The translations under genes and the position numbers were made by a program. From NCBI RefSeq assembly GCF_008831285.2, contig NW_022204507.1, forward strand, positions 3,449,017 through 3,513,016: DNA of 64,000 nucleotides. Reading direction: 5' to 3'. Each line of letters begins with the position of its first letter. The first letter of the stretch is position 1. The stretch is from Nymphaea colorata. Lineage: Eukaryota > Streptophyta > Magnoliopsida > Nymphaeales > Nymphaeaceae. Shown here one piece after another: positions 50,471-61,990 of the stretch. The notes under the pieces are model-generated. The model searched no databases. It saw only the letters and a list, made by a program, of their open reading frames with translations, and was not told the DNA's origin.

Positions 50471-51222
50471 ACATATGTATTTTCATTTTCAGTTCATCAA
50501 GCAGTTATGATGTCTTGTTCGAAGATGAAGCTCCGACAAAAGTATGACATCTTGTTCAAAGGTGGTGCAAGGGGCATATTTGATTTTGTTGGGCTTCTTT
50601 TTGTTATGGTGGATGAATACATGAAGCTACATATGTACTTTCTTCTATGGATACTCTACACACGCACTTGGCTTTATATTTAACGTTCAAGCTCTTCTAA
50701 ACACTTATGTAAATATTTTATCACTGATGGGAATATGTATGTGGTTTATCTAATGTTGTATACTTTATAGTGAAATTCTCATATATAACCAATGAGTATG
50801 GTTTGAGTATTTATGAATTGTGCGTAGATGTTGATTAAAACATTTGATATTGTTTACATTTACAGTATCTTGTTGCGTTCATATGTTCTTCGAACTCTAC
50901 TGCAGTTATTTTTGTTCTTGTACTAAAAAGACTGGCCATTGTTGGTTATTATCTATTTGGTGTGGTTATTTATCTAATTTCTGTAAATCTGAAAAAATGT
51001 TTCCTTATTATCAAACTAAGAATTAATTTTCTGGAAATCTGAAAATATATTTCTTTATCATCAAACTCAGAAATATATTTTTGGAAATATATTTCTCAGT
51101 CATCACACACACATCCAAATGAGAATCAGAAAGATTTTTCCCATTTATTTTTTTTCGGAAAATATATTTTCAGAAATATATTTCCAATTCCAGATTTCCA
51201 GGCCATCAAACGGCCCCCAGAG

Positions 51223-51560
51223 ATTGTAAAGAAATGAAAAATGAGGTGTATGTGGAAAATAAAAGAGAATGTTACCTTTCATAGCCAGCGGATCCCAGAT
51301 TGAGCATTCAATCTTTTTGTAGAACTGTACCCCATCATGGCATTGCAGAGGTTTCACTCATCCCGGGCTAATCAAAAGATTACTTTGATTTTCCGATGGA
51401 GCATTGTTGGATCTCTTGTAAAAAGAAAGTTGCACAGGAGACAAGAAGAGTGAGAACCTTCAAAAAATCACATAAAGGATCAACGAGAAGAAAATCACGA
51501 AAAGAATGAGAAGAGGGAGAGGGAGCATACCTTGACGATCTGAGAGAGAGGGAGGGGTAA
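51223..51560 (-). other. Exon-like sequences next to the TIR element
   Basis: On the minus strand, CTCTCAGATCGTCAAG|GTATGC (near 51530) looks like a leader exon with a donor. A second exon-like stretch ends GCTATGAAAG|GTAACA at about 51278. The 4.1-kb TIR element begins about 55 bases further on, so it may sit in an intron of a resident gene. The protein is unrecognised and frames are short. Confidence 0.3.
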
Positions 51561-52981
51561 GGTTTAAAAGCAAATTACTGTGTCTGTATCCAGATCGTGT
51601 TGGTTAAACATATTTCTATTAATCGTGTCCAGACTGCATCCCATTAATCACAGTGTTAATCACTTGGTTGCACTTTTATCACATGAAAAATACGTACATG
51701 ATCGGACCCTCTGTGATGGCAAATAAGAAATGAAAGGACTAAAGAGTACTGTAATATATATGCGATTAATGAAGGCGAGATCAGACAACATTCAACACGC
51801 CTAAGTATTCCATGAAAACTATTTGTCCACATTCTTGATTAGATAAAATTTTTTATTAATTTTAAAAATTTCTTTATATATACAGAAAATATATTTTATA
51901 TTTTTCAATTACAATTTAACCGGGCTGCTCCGACACCCACCCTGCGGCGTTACCCTCTTATTGCATCTATTTGTTGGTAAAAGGTTTACCAATAGACTGA
52001 TTAAGCCGATTTTGACATCCCGATCTTAAATCTAACCGTTTATTAATGTAACTAAGGCTGATTAGTCCTTTCATCCCTTTTTGTAAAATCAAGGTGAAGG
52101 CATGTTATGTCATATCCACATATCAGATATGTGAATTTCAATCCGGAGTAATCAAACTCCCCCTACAAAGAATTTACTTTTTGCAAACCGATTGTTTAGT
52201 CAACAGTGCAAAGATCCAATGGTGATAGGAAAAACCGCCATCACCATCCCAATGCTTCCAATAAGAAGTTGGCTTTACAATGTTTTTGACGGTTAGCTAC
52301 ACTAAGTTGTTGGCTTTTGCATATAACCAGCTTCGATCCTTTCTTTTATTTCTTTATGAAACTTTTATAAATTTGAAAGAGTGCCCATAAGTTGGTTTTG
52401 ACTTTTCCACTTCTTTATAATTCCTTAGTTGGTTTATGTAAAACTTTTCTGTATTAAGAAAATAATGCAAATCCCCAATGCGTTAACGGGTGAAGGAAAA
52501 TCGATAGGAATATTAGATGCCTATAGTGATATCATAAATGACATAAAAATAGGTTCTTGTATTCTATGATCTTAGAAAAACTATGATAGTATTTTTAGTT
52601 TCGTATTGGCATGGACCAATCTTGAAAAGGAATTCAAAATTTTAGTTATTTTCTCATTTTTCATATTAATTTCAAGAAAAATCAGGAAGAGGCTAATTAG
52701 TGCACTGTTTTGGTGTCATCGACCCCAAACACAAACAATGGACCCTCAGCTTGGAAAATAGACTTGACTCTCGACCTCAAAGTGTTCCACTCCTTTCATT
52801 AATATGACTTGTTGTACTAACAACATCGTAAAACTTGTAACATGACCCGTATGATTGAAAAGTTAAATGTGAACCAAAAATGAATTTAAAAATCATAGCT
52901 TTTCTAAACTAAAATTTTGAAAAAATTTTAATTTAGAAATATACAAAATCAGAAAAAAAATCTATGAAAAGAATGAATTGC
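51561..52981. other. AT-rich intergenic sequence
   Basis: No gene. Around 51840-51950, ATTAATTTTAAAAATTTC leading to GGGCTGCTCCGACACCCACC resembles the end of short hAT-like repeats (compare 2825-2857 and 57010-57145). Confidence 0.35.
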
Positions 52982-53049
52982 AAAGTATGCAGTTTGTAAA
53001 TAACATGCAAATAAAAATATTTGCATGTTATTTACAAACTGCATACTTT
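52982..53049. repeat. Perfect 32-bp hairpin with 4-nt loop
   Basis: The left arm AAAGTATGCAGTTTGTAAAT then AACATGCAAATA is followed by AAAA and by its exact reverse complement, TATTTGCATGTTATTTACAA then ACTGCATACTTT. All 32 positions pair. Confidence 0.95.
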
Positions 53050-53509
53050 CATTATAAATAATAAAACATTGACAGCTTAAATTGCTTTTAATCTTTAAAT
53101 TGATATCAAACCATCAAAGATTCTAGTAGCTGTCAATTTTAATTTTTCTTGTATTTGAATCTTGTTGTAAAAATCATGTGCTATATTTTTATTAAATGAA
53201 ATCAACTCTAAATGCTACTTTTTTTTCCCTTTATATGCATAACAATATTGCCTATTGTATCCAGTTAATCATAAGTTCAAAAACTATTTCCGAGATTTCA
53301 TGAGCATGGGGACCTCTTTAATTTGCAAAACAAGGGGTCAAGATCCTCTTTCCGTAAATAAAATATTGAAAGTGCAGTGGATTAAATGTCTTTAATTATG
53401 ACACTGTTTCTAAAAAAGCTAGAAACGTTTGGAGTGATTTGTTACCTGACTTCTTTCATTGTTCTCCATATGTTCTCTCTCCTCAGGTCTTCTTGATCCA
53501 AGACTCTGA

Positions 53510-54088
53510 CACTAAGCATATCAAGAAAGAACAATATACAACATATGCAAACCACAATAATTTTTAAATCCAAACAAACACAATGTTATAACATACATAG
53601 TACCAAGAGTGCTTGCATAATTGGTGCATAGTATGACCTATCCTAAACAATTAAATGTCATAGAACTATCATTGAAAAACAAATAACCAAAACTAGGAAA
53701 ACCAAGATTCAGATAATAATATCAATTAAGAGAATAAGTAAATATTAAGTATTGTTGAACAATAATATAATCATATTGAAATATGTATATGTACAAAAAT
53801 TAAAAGAAAGTAATTAATTTGTGTAGTTATCAAGTGATACTTAACAAAGTTCAAATAACTTTTGTAGGCAATTGGTCAATTGTATCTTCATGATTGTCAT
53901 ATTCTTTAATGGATGACAGTTCATCGTCATTTGAACCATCCAAATATTGAGTAAGTTCATCTTCCTCATCATCTAAACTCCCGTATTCCAAACCTTCTAT
54001 TATTGTTTTACCTTCATATAAAAACACTAACACATGACAAAATGCAACAATTAGTAAAGAAAACAGACAATGTTCTTATATTTATTTC
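53510..54088. repeat. Second copy of the hAT-element interior
   Basis: The sequence from ACACTAAGCATATCAA to AGACAATGTTCTTAT parallels 44530-45090 in the same orientation, including CATAGAACTATCATTGAAAA and TCAATTAAGAGAATAAGTAA. The CAATGTTGTAA ends are missing on both sides, so this copy is truncated. Its right edge touches copia gag sequence near 54095. The acidic minus-strand frame (53851-54033) is kept open. Confidence 0.85.
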
Positions 54089-54094
54089 AAAACT

Positions 54095-54545
54095 TCTCTT
54101 ATGTTCCATTGGCTCCCTTTCTTTCATAAAAGCCTGCAAGGTATCGGCAATATACACAATGTCACTCGAATTAACCAACCAGTTATTAACTGGAATATTA
54201 ATCAAGTTACATTCATGAGAAATTAATGATAAATTATCTTTCCGAGCCAACAGTTCACATACTTTTCACAATTTGTCTTTTTATGTCATTTCTTCTTACA
54301 GAAGAAGCACTTCATAGAAGAGACACCTTTTTGAGGCTTGATAGTAGATTGGTTAGATGTTCATGTAGCGGACTTTTTAGCCTTTTTCTTTATGACATTT
54401 TTCTTTGGTCCGATTTTATGTTGACTTTTATGAGAAGCCACATGTGCACTATGCACATTCTCACTCTTCAATCTCTCTTCTTCCTCAACACACTTGGACA
54501 TCAAATCATTGAATGTCTATCCATCATTATGCATGTTGTAAGAGA
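54095..54545 (-). pseudogene. Ty1/copia gag-protease remnant
   Basis: Reading the minus strand: FNDLMSKCVEEEERLKSENV, a lysine-rich segment, then the zinc knuckle CFFCKKK-stop-HKKTNC (CX2CX4HX4C spacing, with the usual glycine codon changed to TGA), then NCWLGKDNLSLISHECNLIN and NNWLVNSSDIVYIADTLQAF. The last part is the protease region, where copia has 'W..DSGA..H'; the aspartate is replaced by asparagine. Several other stops interrupt it. The coding ends where the hAT-derived copy begins. It is a dead remnant. Confidence 0.8.
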
Positions 54546-54599
54546 TGTTGAAAGAACCTTATTCAGCAGGTGGAAAGAATAGAATCATGTGGACTAAGA

Positions 54600-55640
54600 G
54601 GACCAAAGGAGTTAGCAACTCTAGACTACAGAAGCAGCAAGTGAAGGGAAATAGATCACTCACACTTTTCAAAGATTGCTTTCTCATGAGTTGTCGTTTT
54701 ATTAGTCAAAAGGGCAGACTCATTCACATGAAGTGTTAGGTATAGATCCATATATCCTAATGTCAACAGTACAATTTCTTTTCAATAGTAGAATTAGATC
54801 CATAAAAAATGAGAATATTACTTGAGCTATAAAAAATAACAGAATTAGGCAATGCATGTGACAAAAGATATACGTGCCCATTCATGCTTGATCAATACAA
54901 TGAAATAACAAATATAATAATAACGCCCTTTATATTTTTTTTTTCCAAAGCAAGTGTGAGAGGCCATTGAATTCTCACTTTTGTGATAAACCACGACATA
55001 ACAATACACTTTACTCTCCCTATGCTGTCGGAAGGGTGGGCAAAAGCCCTCCCCTTCTCCATTATGATAGGAAGGGCCCTCTCCATTTTGTCGTCTTTTT
55101 CACAATGGACCAGGCCCCTGATGGGGTCTGTTCTGCTGGTGCTGCTGCAAGGCAAAGAGACGCGAGGCTGCCTGGGCATGTGTTCCTCATCTGCTTCTCT
55201 CCCTCTCGTCTAGAAGGAGGCACTGCTATCGACGGGAAAAGAAAAAGGCAGGTCTGCCACTTGGTGGCCCATGCCCTCCTTTTTGGTCGGTGGTTTTCAT
55301 CGGTGATAGAGAGAAGGGCTTCCACGCTCCTTTGATTTGCTTCAGGGAAGGCCCAATGGCCTTCCATCTATGTCTCTATCTCGTATACCTGAAGAGGGGT
55401 TTGCCGGATGCTTCCAGCGGAGGGGACAGAGCCCCTCGCTAGCAACCCCTTGTTATTTTATTTTTAAAATACTAAAGAGTTACAAGAGAGAGAGGGATTG
55501 CAGAGACAGAGATTGTGCAAGAGCGCGAGAGTGAGAGAGTTTCGAAATGGCCAGTGACAATCTGCCGTCCTCTCTCTCTAATACAAACAAACAGTACATG
55601 ATACACAAGAGTGTAGAACTTGTCTTTAATACCAATTGTT
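54600..55640. other. Intergenic with a GC-rich block
   Basis: 55000-55450 is much richer in G+C than its surroundings and has overlapping open frames on both strands, but none carries a motif I know. CCAATTGTTGGAG-type sequence at 55628-55643 could be a decayed copia primer-binding site/LTR junction (ATTGGTATTAAAG on the minus strand, compared with TGGTATCAGAGC). That would suit the gag remnant to its left. Confidence 0.3.
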
Positions 55641-58340
55641 GGAGTTTTGAAGTAATACTAGCCTTCAAATGCACATGCTCAAGCATAAAAATAAATATAT
55701 AAGACTTATACTGGTTCCTACCATAGTGCACAAAGAGAAGAATGAAGACGAATGACCTCCTCAGCCAACGACCACGGTCGATGAGCACGAACTGAGAATA
55801 CCAAAGGTGAGTAGGGATAGATCCTCATAAATTTTCCACCTCTATTAAACCACTCTTACATCATGTGGTATTGAGCAGAGAGTTTGCAGTGCTGGAATCG
55901 GACGATCGAGGCGGAGCTGAAAGAATAAGAGAATGCCATGGGAGCACTGATAAGAAGTGAAGTAGATCAACCGTGGTTTGGACACGGAGTTCGTTCTGAT
56001 TCCGTGGTTGGGACACGGAATGCTTCCCTCCCGCGGTTTGGACTTGTTACGGATTGGTCCAATGGGACCCACATAAAATGACGCTTTGAAGAGACGCTGT
56101 TGAGAAAGCGCGCCTGTGTCTCTGTGGACATCCAAGCGACTCGGAGCAGAAAAATCGACAGAGAGAAGCAGGTTTCTCTCCCTTCAGACAACTGTGAGAG
56201 GGACGGTAAAAGAAGAGGAGACAATGCCAATGGTGAGCGATCAGAGGCTGAGCAAGAATGGCGAACGGTCAGAAGCATGAGCAAGAAAGAGACAAGAAGA
56301 AGAGGTCGGAAGCGAGAGGAAGGAGGAGGCCACCTTGTCCCTCTTGCTATTCTCTCGGAGAGGAGCGACACAAGAATATCGCAGACTTTTGTTCAGTATC
56401 TTGGGAAAATGTTTTGAGTGTGGGATGACTTATATTCATTCATGCTTCCCTCAAAATACCGAACAAATTGCCAAATGATGAATGATCTATATAAACATAT
56501 TTCAACTTCTTGCTAGGCTCAGACGTTAGTATGAGATGTTCAGAGTAAAATCTAGCCTTAAATGAGGTTTGTTTTATTGTCATATACGAAGAGGATGGAT
56601 GACCTATATATGAAGTCTGCTGGTTTGTTCAATCATATTTGCAGACGATTTTGTGGCTATAACAATATATTCTTGTATTAAATTACAAGGTTTATCACAT
56701 TTTTTTTCAATAAAAATAAGCTCACTTTTCAATAGGCAATATCTGAAAAATCACCAAAAGCAATTCGAAGCAAGGCTTTGTCGTCCAAAATTCAAGCTTT
56801 GCTTACGGTACTGAAAAAGCGAGAACATAGTAACATACTGTCTTGATCAAATTATTGTTTTGACACAGCATCGACTTCAAAAACACCCAATCTCAATGTG
56901 ACAATCAAATAGGTGGGGATAACAACATAGACTTATTCTAGAAATCAACCGCCAGGTAATGTAACAAAATCAAGAAGTAAAATGCAATAATGGCACACAC
57001 ATTATGTCTAGATAGAAGTGGGCACCCGGCTAGGCCAGGCTAGACAATTTTTAATTAATTTTAAATAAATAAATGCATATATATAATATTCTTACATATT
57101 TTTTTGATTAAAATTTAACTGGGCCAGGCCAAGCCCCTCTATTGTCATTTTGATGCTACAATTTAGTACTAAGCAATGATTGAAAATAAGAAGACCAAAA
57201 TTAATGATTATGGGTGCATCTAGGAGGAACACACCTGTCTTAATTAAAAAAATTACAAAATAGAAAAAATATATATATACATCTGAGATGAAAATTACTT
57301 CATTCTAAATAGTGCAATTCTTGTTTTATATTATCATTTTCCAATTACTTTTAATATTCATTCCTTTTCAATTCTCATGGAGATTGACCAACTGGGTACC
57401 ATTTTCTTGGCAAACTATTTTGACTGGCCCTTAAGTTGACCGGCCAACAAAATAGTTTTTGGATTTACACTTGTGAAACAGTGTTTGAAATGTGACGGTC
57501 TGAAATTAAGTGGATTCCCTCCAAGAAAAGCTCATGATTTGGGTTAGCAATATTACTTGATAAGCTGATAAATATGGACCAAGAACCAAAGAGGCACTTT
57601 TGTTTAACAAGAAAGTGTTAAGAGTGAAGGTTGGGATGCAAATCAACCACCACTAAAATACCAAGCCGATCAAAGGCCGGGAAGTCGTCTTGGTCGTTCC
57701 AACTCAACGCATGGTCGATCAGTAGAGCAAGTACGACTCCGGCCGATGGGAGGAGCAGCTGGCCATGGTGCCCACCAGATGGGGTGGGGAGGGGAGGTCC
57801 GAGAAGAAGAGCGGCTAGGAAAGGGTAGGGGAGTAAGTGGGAACTGATGTTGTGAATGTGAAATGACCACAGTCCCTCATATGTGAAAAGGAAAACCCCC
57901 ATAAGATGCCTTGAACAATGGTTTTTTCTTTGATCAGGCAAAGGGTGTATCTATTTGGTTGTTGGGACGTTGTATCAAGACCTAGATGTGGTAAAAGTTG
58001 TGATCTTAATTTCATAATAGAAACAAGAAAGTAACAATCTAATTAGAATTCAAAATGGTTTTCGCATGCTCAACAAATGCAGGGAGGGATCAACCATTTC
58101 AAGAAAGAAGTTAACCTTTCAACTACAAAGAGGACTGGGCCTATTGTGATTTTAGATGGTCTTGACCGATGTGAGTCATGGTAGGATCAAAAGTCGTTAT
58201 GTGCATAACAGGTACTTACTTTATTTTGAAAAAACATTATAGTTATATTTTGCCAAAACATTAAACACCCACTTGCAATGCCATCATAAAATGGTATTGC
58301 TCACACATTCATTGAAAATGATGAAAACAAAAACAAACTG
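55641..58340. other. Intergenic; possible LTR remnant
   Basis: CCGTGGTTTGGACACGGA-like words repeat three times at 55968-56030. 56100-56370 is open on both strands without motifs. 57015-57145 has GGGCACCCGGCTAGGCCAGG and GGGCCAGGCCAAGCCCC around an AT-rich core, like a short hAT-type element. A minus-strand GC-rich frame near 57618-57900 is unassigned. Confidence 0.3.
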
Positions 58341-58969
58341 TCTGCATCATAAGCTATTATATAATAAATCAGTTGCCACATGAGAACATTGTGTTTGTTT
58401 AAACACTGGTGACCAAGTATTTGCATTTAACATACCATGACCATATAGGACAGTTTACCGATGATTGCAGCTCAATATTCAATTATTTGCCACAGTTGTA
58501 CGATTGAAAAACGTTTTATAGTTACGTAATAACTCAAATATCAAAACTGAAATCAGGAACCGGCAATTCAGCAAATACATTTAAGTTGCTTACGTATCCA
58601 CTGAAAACTCCTAATTCTTCAAGTCTCAACAAGAATTAATTCTATTTTATAACAAATAAATGTCCGAAACACCTTTTTTACCCTAAGGAATACCAAAAAG
58701 AGGGTTAGCAATTAGACAAATTTTATAAAGTTCATAAAATGCCATGGAAAACCCACAGATGCCATACGAATTCTTGAAAAAACTTCATTCATGACAAGAA
58801 CTAAAGAAAAATAAACGTAGAGAAGGTTTACATTGAGTAAGACAGAGAGCAAGATTGCTCTTCTTGACCCCTTAAGTATTTCCTGGGTTTCTGCCTTCAT
58901 CTATCTAAAAATGTTGCTTTCTTGCCATTTTGGAATTGTCACATTCTTGCCCACTAAGTTATTTGTAAA
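58341..58969. repeat. 0.63-kb direct duplication, copy 1
   Basis: CTGCATCATAAGCTA, GATTGCAGCTCAATATTCAA, ACTCAAATATCAAAACTGAA and AAAACTCCTAATTCTTCAAG occur here and, slightly changed, in the same order at 60847-61490. Minus-strand GTCAAGAAGAGCAATCTTGC is perfectly shared and followed in each copy by a GTAA donor-like site, suggesting a leader or first exon of a duplicated gene. No protein family was recognised. Confidence 0.85.
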
Positions 58970-60484
58970 GTGAGATAAGGCACTAATTAATCAGCAAGGT
59001 GAGCTGGGAGACATTTCAGAGAGAGAGAGCAGAAAGTTGCAGATATTCACTGTGAGCCCTAAGAAGATTATCAAACAAAATGGTGAAAAGAACAGACCAC
59101 AAGACATGACGTTATCAAGGACAAACGGTCCTCTCCTGAACAAACATATTGAACTAGAGATTGAGTGATCAATCCATGGAAGATGGCACAAACAATGCAC
59201 ATAGCTATAACAAAAACAGACAACATAAACGAATTCAAGAGTGTGAATCCAAAGGAGAATTTGAAAATTCTAATGCATCACACACTAAACGATCATCCAG
59301 CAACTCTATCACCAAAACCAACAATCCAACCAGAAATCCCAGAGTACACACCAAAACAGACGAAGTTGGAAATTTTTTTTCGTGTCCAAGAATACGAACC
59401 AGAAGGAACAAAACAATCATGAATACATCCAATCCATGGGCATACTGAATGGTCTTCCACAAACCCAGTCACCTGAAGCCCAACGGACCTAGAAATCCCA
59501 AACATTCTTCAACAGAGTTTCTCGAAAAAAGATCAAGCAAGAAACTACTACTAGGCTTATCAACTGAATCAGTCGATTGAGAATGAAGGACACCGAAAAA
59601 GAAGAGCAAGAAAGAACTAAATTCATACACAACAAATACGATCAGTGCCTAAGTTTTAATCAATCTCAGGCTCTCAAAATAATTTTAAAAACGAGACCGA
59701 CAAAAAGAATTACTAATCAGCAAGGCCGCTTGTGTCAGCTGTCAGCTGGCCTGGGTCCCGGGTACCCCACAGCGGCTCGGCCCACCGCCCAGGTCTACGT
59801 GTCAGTGCTCTGATGCTCTCTCCCTCTCTCTTCCCGGCTTCTTGCTTTTGGCAGGAAATTTTTGAGAGGACCTTAGCGGTTGGTGGGGTTATTATAGAAA
59901 ATTTTCACGTCGTCCTTGATAACTTGCTGTAATTTTGAAAAGTGCCTTCACATTTTCAATTTCTTAATAGAAACCCTTCTTTTGCCCACCGACTGTTTAA
60001 CAAGTATTTGCTTTATTTTAAATTTTTTGTAGTTATATTTTGTGAAAACTCTTCTATATCGCAAAAATAGGGCCATTTATTTAGTGAGTAAAATAAGCAC
60101 TCGAAGTCTGGAATTTCCAATATTACAAGATAAAGAAATCACCAATGTCCAATGCAATAGATCAAGATTTATAAGAATAAAAAAATATGTAGCCTTTTCA
60201 AGTTATAAATTAATTTATACAACTAAACACTCAACATTTTCTTGAAACATCTCAAACACATCTATGTGGCTTCTTTTAGAAAAAAAGCCAAATGAATGAA
60301 AACCATGAGCAGGCCGCTCTTCCACTAATTCTTATAAGTTATTCTTATCGGTATGCCATCCTTTTTCTCTCTTTGTTTAATTTTGATATAGAAAGGAGGA
60401 TGCTGAGATGAAGGATGAATACAATCAAATTTTCATATTAAAAGAACTCGAGATTCATTCTCTTTTTCCCTCTCTGCTTTTTCC

Positions 60485-60487
<3 letters not shown>
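58970..60487. other. Intergenic with a GC-rich, promoter-like block
   Basis: 59725-59870 is GC-rich (CAGCTGGCCTGGGTCCCGGG, CAGCGGCTCGGCCCACCGCC) followed by a CT run, as in plant promoters or 5' leaders. No downstream coding exon was identified on either strand. Confidence 0.3.
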
Positions 60488-60524
<37 letters not shown>

Positions 60525-60541
60525 TGAGAGAGAGAGAGAGA
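60487..60541. repeat. (TA)n-(GA)n compound microsatellite
   Basis: A TA run passes directly into an AG run with one TGAG interruption. Confidence 0.95.
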
Positions 60542-60810
60542 GCGAAATTGGTACGTACTTGACCATTTGATTTTCCCAAGATAAAAGTTTGAGAGAAGTT
60601 CAAAAAGAGAAAAAAATGATGTTTTAGTCTTTGGCCGTTAAAAAAAAAAGGAAAATAGCCTGATATCTTGGAAAAAAATGAAAAAAAGGCTGATTTAGAA
60701 AGAGAGAAATTGGTAGGCACCTGACCATTTGATTTTTCCAAGAGAAAAGTGAGAGAGAAAGTCAAAGGGAAAAGAAGAGGTGATATTTTAGTCTTTGTCC
60801 ATTGAAAGCA
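60542..60810. repeat. Direct duplication, about 162-bp offset
   Basis: GAAATTGGTACGTACTTGAC with CATTTGATTTTCCCAAGA near 60544 recurs as GAAATTGGTAGGCACCTGAC with CATTTGATTTTTCCAAGA near 60706. Both are followed by GAAGT/GAAAGTC and TTTTAGTCTTTG. Confidence 0.85.
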
Positions 60811-60846
60811 CAATCGCTTAAACAGTAAACAACCACTTGTAAAGAG

Positions 60847-61490
60847 TCTGCATCATAAGCTACTTGCTAATAAATCAGTTGCACATGAGAATATTATCGA
60901 TGGTTAAACACTGATGAGTAAGTATTTTACCTTTAATATACCATAACCATAAAATACAATCTTCCCATGGTTGCAGCTCAATATTCAAGTGTTTGGTACA
61001 GCTGTACAATGGGCAAACTTTTTATACAAAAAGAAATAACTCAAATATCAAAACTGAAATCGTCTTTCAGGAAACTACACTTGGCAAACACATTTAAGTA
61101 GCTTACCTTTCCACCGAAAACTCTTAATTCTTCAAGTCGCAACAGGAATTAATTCCATTTCCTAACAAACAAATGGAACTCTCCAGGACATGCCTTTTTA
61201 TCCTAGGAAAACCCAACAAGAGGGTATGAAATGAGACCAATTTTCCAGCATTCATAAATATGCCAAGGAAAATCCATTGATGCCACACGAATTCTTGAAG
61301 AAACTTCATCAATTAAGACATGGACAAAAGAAAAATAAAAATAGACGTGTTACCCAAGAGGGAGACAGAGAGCAAGATTGCTCTTCTTGACTCCTTATGT
61401 AGTTCGCAGGATTCTGCTTTCTAATCTTTGAAAATGCTGCATTCTGCCACTCTAACATTGTCAACCTTTGGCATAAAGTTAATTGTAAGA
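60847..61490. repeat. 0.63-kb direct duplication, copy 2
   Basis: Partner of 58341-58969. Similarity stops exactly where the copia LTR begins (61492), so the LTR element is inserted at or after the edge of this copy. Confidence 0.85.
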
Positions 61491-61491
61491 C

Positions 61492-61990
61492 TGTAAAAGA
61501 GATAGAAGGATGAAGATGATGAACAAAAGAAATTAATGTGGTACGGAAGAAAAATTCCTACTCTACAACTCAGTCTTCAATTTCATGATGATCGGGTTCC
61601 CTTAGCACAGTATTTATACATTGCTATGTCTGATTCGAATTTGGATCAGTTTCCATGGGTGTACAATCTTCTTGCTTGAATTTCTCCTTTTGTTTTGAAT
61701 AGGAGAAATTGAGATTCTCCCGAAATCTTTCATCTTTGTGAAGAGGCGTTTTGGTTGCTTGTCCGATTGGCTTTGCTTCCATATTTATTGGTCTTAATTT
61801 GCTGGAATTCTGATTTATTGCTGGAGCCTTATCAAGATGTGTTTTAGTTTCTTGACTCTAGTGGCTGATTTAATTTTCTGCCATATTAGTTACGCCTGAT
61901 TTCCTGTAGTTATGATCCGTGCCTGATCTCCTGGAGTTGTGAACCGTTGAAGATGCACCTGATTTTCTGGAGTGAGCTGGTGCGTTATCA
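61492..61990 (-). mobile_element. Copia LTR (3' LTR of a truncated element)
   Basis: On the minus strand the LTR starts TGATAACGCACC just after the polypurine tract TTGAGGGGGGA and ends CTCTTTTACA, so it has the TG...CA ends of LTRs. TGTATAAATA (61611-61620) is a good TATA box in the transcribed direction. The candidate length is 499 bases. The 5' LTR is not in the window. Confidence 0.65.

Larger units (their letters stand above)
47125..51222. mobile_element. 4.1-kb TIR element enclosing gene exons
   Basis: The left end CTCTAGGGGCCGTTTGATGG and the reverse complement of the right end CTCTGGGGGCCGTTTGATGG match at 19 of 20 bases. The core GGGCCGTTTGATGG also resembles the ends of the 4723-7492 element. 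Near the left end is a pyrimidine-rich minisatellite of 36-37 bp units (47400-47520), parallel to the purine minisatellite of the other element. The right end has AAATATATTTC words in both orientations. Three spliceable minus-strand exons of an unassigned gene lie inside. I saw no transposase and no convincing target duplication, so the boundaries rest on the inverted ends. Confidence 0.6.

Noticed and set aside
53851-54033. A stand-alone small acidic protein gene
   Set aside because: The same frame occurs within the hAT element at 44.9 kb, so it is transposon-derived repeat, not a single host gene.
54892-55367. Overlapping open frames of about 100 residues on both strands
   Set aside because: Open on several frames at once because of GC-rich composition; no motif and no splice structure.
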